A DNA stretch of 5,863 nucleotides from Bacteroidota bacterium (GTDB lineage: Bacteria; Bacteroidota; Bacteroidia; J057). Both the position numbers and the translations under genes were made by a program. The DNA is taken from contig RDXT01000313.1 of assembly GCA_004292985.1 (NCBI GenBank), forward strand, positions 1 through 5,863, read 5' to 3'. A model generated the notes under the pieces. That model made no database searches, had not been told where the DNA came from, and saw only the letters and a program-made list of their open reading frames with translations. Below, in pieces: positions 4,917 to 5,863 of the stretch (positions are counted from its first letter, which is position 1; each line of letters starts with the position of its first letter).

Positions 4917-5863
4917 ATGTCTCATCCCCTCCGCTCCCGCGAATGGTTTGGCAAAACCGACAAAATGGGCTTCATTTACCGAAGCTGGATGCGCAACCAG
5001 GGCCTGCCCGACCATGTGTTTGATGGCCGCCCGGTGATCGGTATCTGCAATACCTGGTCGGAACTGACGCCCTGCAATGCGCACTTCCGTGAACTGGCCG
5101 AATCGGTGAAGCGCGGCGTGCTGGAGGCAGGAGGATTTCCGCTGGAGTTTCCGGTGATGTCGCTGGGCGAAACCCTGATCCGGCCCACGGCCATGCTCTA
5201 CCGCAACCTGGCCAGCATGGATGCCGAGGAGTCTATCCGCGCCAATCCCATAGACGGTGTGGTGCTGATGGGCGGTTGCGACAAAACGACCCCTTCCATT
5301 CTCATGGGCGCATGCAGCGTGGACCTGCCTTCGATTTTCGTATCCGGCGGGCCGATGCTCAATGGCAAATACCAGGGGCGCGACATCGGATCGGGAACAG
5401 ACGTGTGGCGCTTCAGCGAAGAGCTGCGGGTAGGCAATATGAGCCTGGAAGCGTTTTATGAGGCGGAATCCTGCATGTCGCGCAGCCGGGGCCACTGCAT
5501 GAGCATGGGTACGGCCTCTACGATGGCCTGTATGATCGAGGCCCTGGGCCTCACCCTGCCGGGCGGCGCTTCGATCCCGGCGGCAGACTCGCGGCGCAAG
5601 GTGCTGGCACACATGGCGGGCAGCCGCATCGTGGAAATGGTGAAAGAAGACCTGCGTCTCTCGGCGATCCTCACCCGCGAGGCATTTGAAAATGCCATCC
5701 GCATCAACGCCGCCATCGGCGGCTCGACCAACTTTGTGATTCACCTGCTGGCCATTGCAGGCCGAATCGGGGTGCCGCTCACGCTGGCGGACTTCGACCA
5801 CCTGGGCAGCGAGATGCCCCTGCTGGTGAACCTTATGCCCTCGGGCAAGTACCTGATGGAGGA
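4917..5863 (+). CDS. IlvD/EDD family sugar-acid dehydratase, N-terminal 315 residues (runs off the right edge)
   Basis: A cytoplasmic Fe-S dehydratase that by resemblance removes water from a pentonate (L-arabinonate or D-xylonate type) to give a 2-keto-3-deoxy acid in non-phosphorylative sugar breakdown. The three cluster ligands are present: C53 in TPCN, C121 in GCDKTTPS and C194 in RGHCMSMGTAS. K123, next to the second ligand, is the lysine carbamylated for Mg binding in this family. From memory, spacing matches Rhizobium L-arabinonate dehydratase (C59, C127, K129, C200) with a constant offset of six, and LRSREWFG, DGRPVIG, RPTAMLYRNLA, GGPMLNG and NLMPSGKYLM agree closely with it, unlike classical IlvD. 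ATG 4917 directly precedes that conserved N-terminus. About 260 residues are missing if the usual ~570-600 holds. No Shine-Dalgarno or confident promoter is visible upstream. The exact substrate cannot be fixed without the C-terminal half and its gene neighbours; amino-acid IlvD is the less likely alternative. Confidence 0.9.
   Translation, partial: MSHPLRSREWFGKTDKMGFIYRSWMRNQGLPDHVFDGRPVIGICNTWSELTPCNAHFRELAESVKRGVLEAGGFPLEFPVMSLGETLIRPTAMLYRNLASMDAEESIRANPIDGVVLMGGCDKTTPSILMGACSVDLPSIFVSGGPMLNGKYQGRDIGSGTDVWRFSEELRVGNMSLEAFYEAESCMSRSRGHCMSMGTASTMACMIEALGLTLPGGASIPAADSRRKVLAHMAGSRIVEMVKEDLRLSAILTREAFENAIRINAAIGGSTNFVIHLLAIAGRIGVPLTLADFDHLGSEMPLLVNLMPSGKYLME

Noticed and set aside
4908..5801. 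297-codon open frame antisense to the dehydratase gene
   Set aside because: Its translation is rich in His, Arg, Ala and Gln with no recognisable motif, as expected for the complement of a GC-rich gene. The plus-strand frame is a clear family match.
1..5863. A new defence, mobile or biosynthetic system
   Set aside because: All four genes belong to known metabolic, transport or envelope families. I see no nuclease, toxin, transposase or unknown multi-gene cassette.

Overview
The window most resembles a moderately high-GC member of the Bacteroidota. The evidence is indirect. No gene has a clear Shine-Dalgarno sequence at normal spacing. Two starts are preceded by a GTACCTTT box that resembles the Bacteroidota -7 element (TAnnTTTG). 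I see no rRNA, tRNA, CRISPR array, transposase or phage gene. The phylum assignment is an inference, and I cannot name a genus.

Layout. Positions 1-3005 hold two minus-strand genes: a peptide-type OPT family transporter (978-3005) and, 20 bases downstream of it, the first 319 codons of glycerol kinase glpK, which runs off the left edge. The tight spacing suggests that the two are co-transcribed from a promoter near 3042-3073. Positions 3006-3364 are a non-coding divergent intergenic region. It contains a spaced 10-bp inverted repeat around the transporter promoter, two exact 16-bp direct repeats, and a two-part imperfect palindrome of the REP/MITE-like kind. On the plus strand, 3365-4765 encodes a polytopic membrane glycosyltransferase of the GT-C (PMT/ArnT-like) fold. 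A 151-base gap with a possible weak terminator and a 10-bp stem-loop follows. From 4917 to the right edge is the N-terminal two-thirds or so of an IlvD/EDD family dehydratase that looks like a sugar-acid (L-arabinonate/D-xylonate type) dehydratase rather than the branched-chain amino acid enzyme.

How the genes may work together. Glycerol kinase feeds glycerol into central metabolism, the OPT protein imports small peptides or related solutes, and the dehydratase would act in non-phosphorylative pentose or sugar-acid breakdown. Together they suggest a heterotroph using mixed organic substrates. The glycosyltransferase probably modifies an envelope lipid or protein and has no obvious functional link to its neighbours. 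I see no clearly new multi-gene system. The least explained DNA is the repeat-rich intergenic region at 3023-3295.
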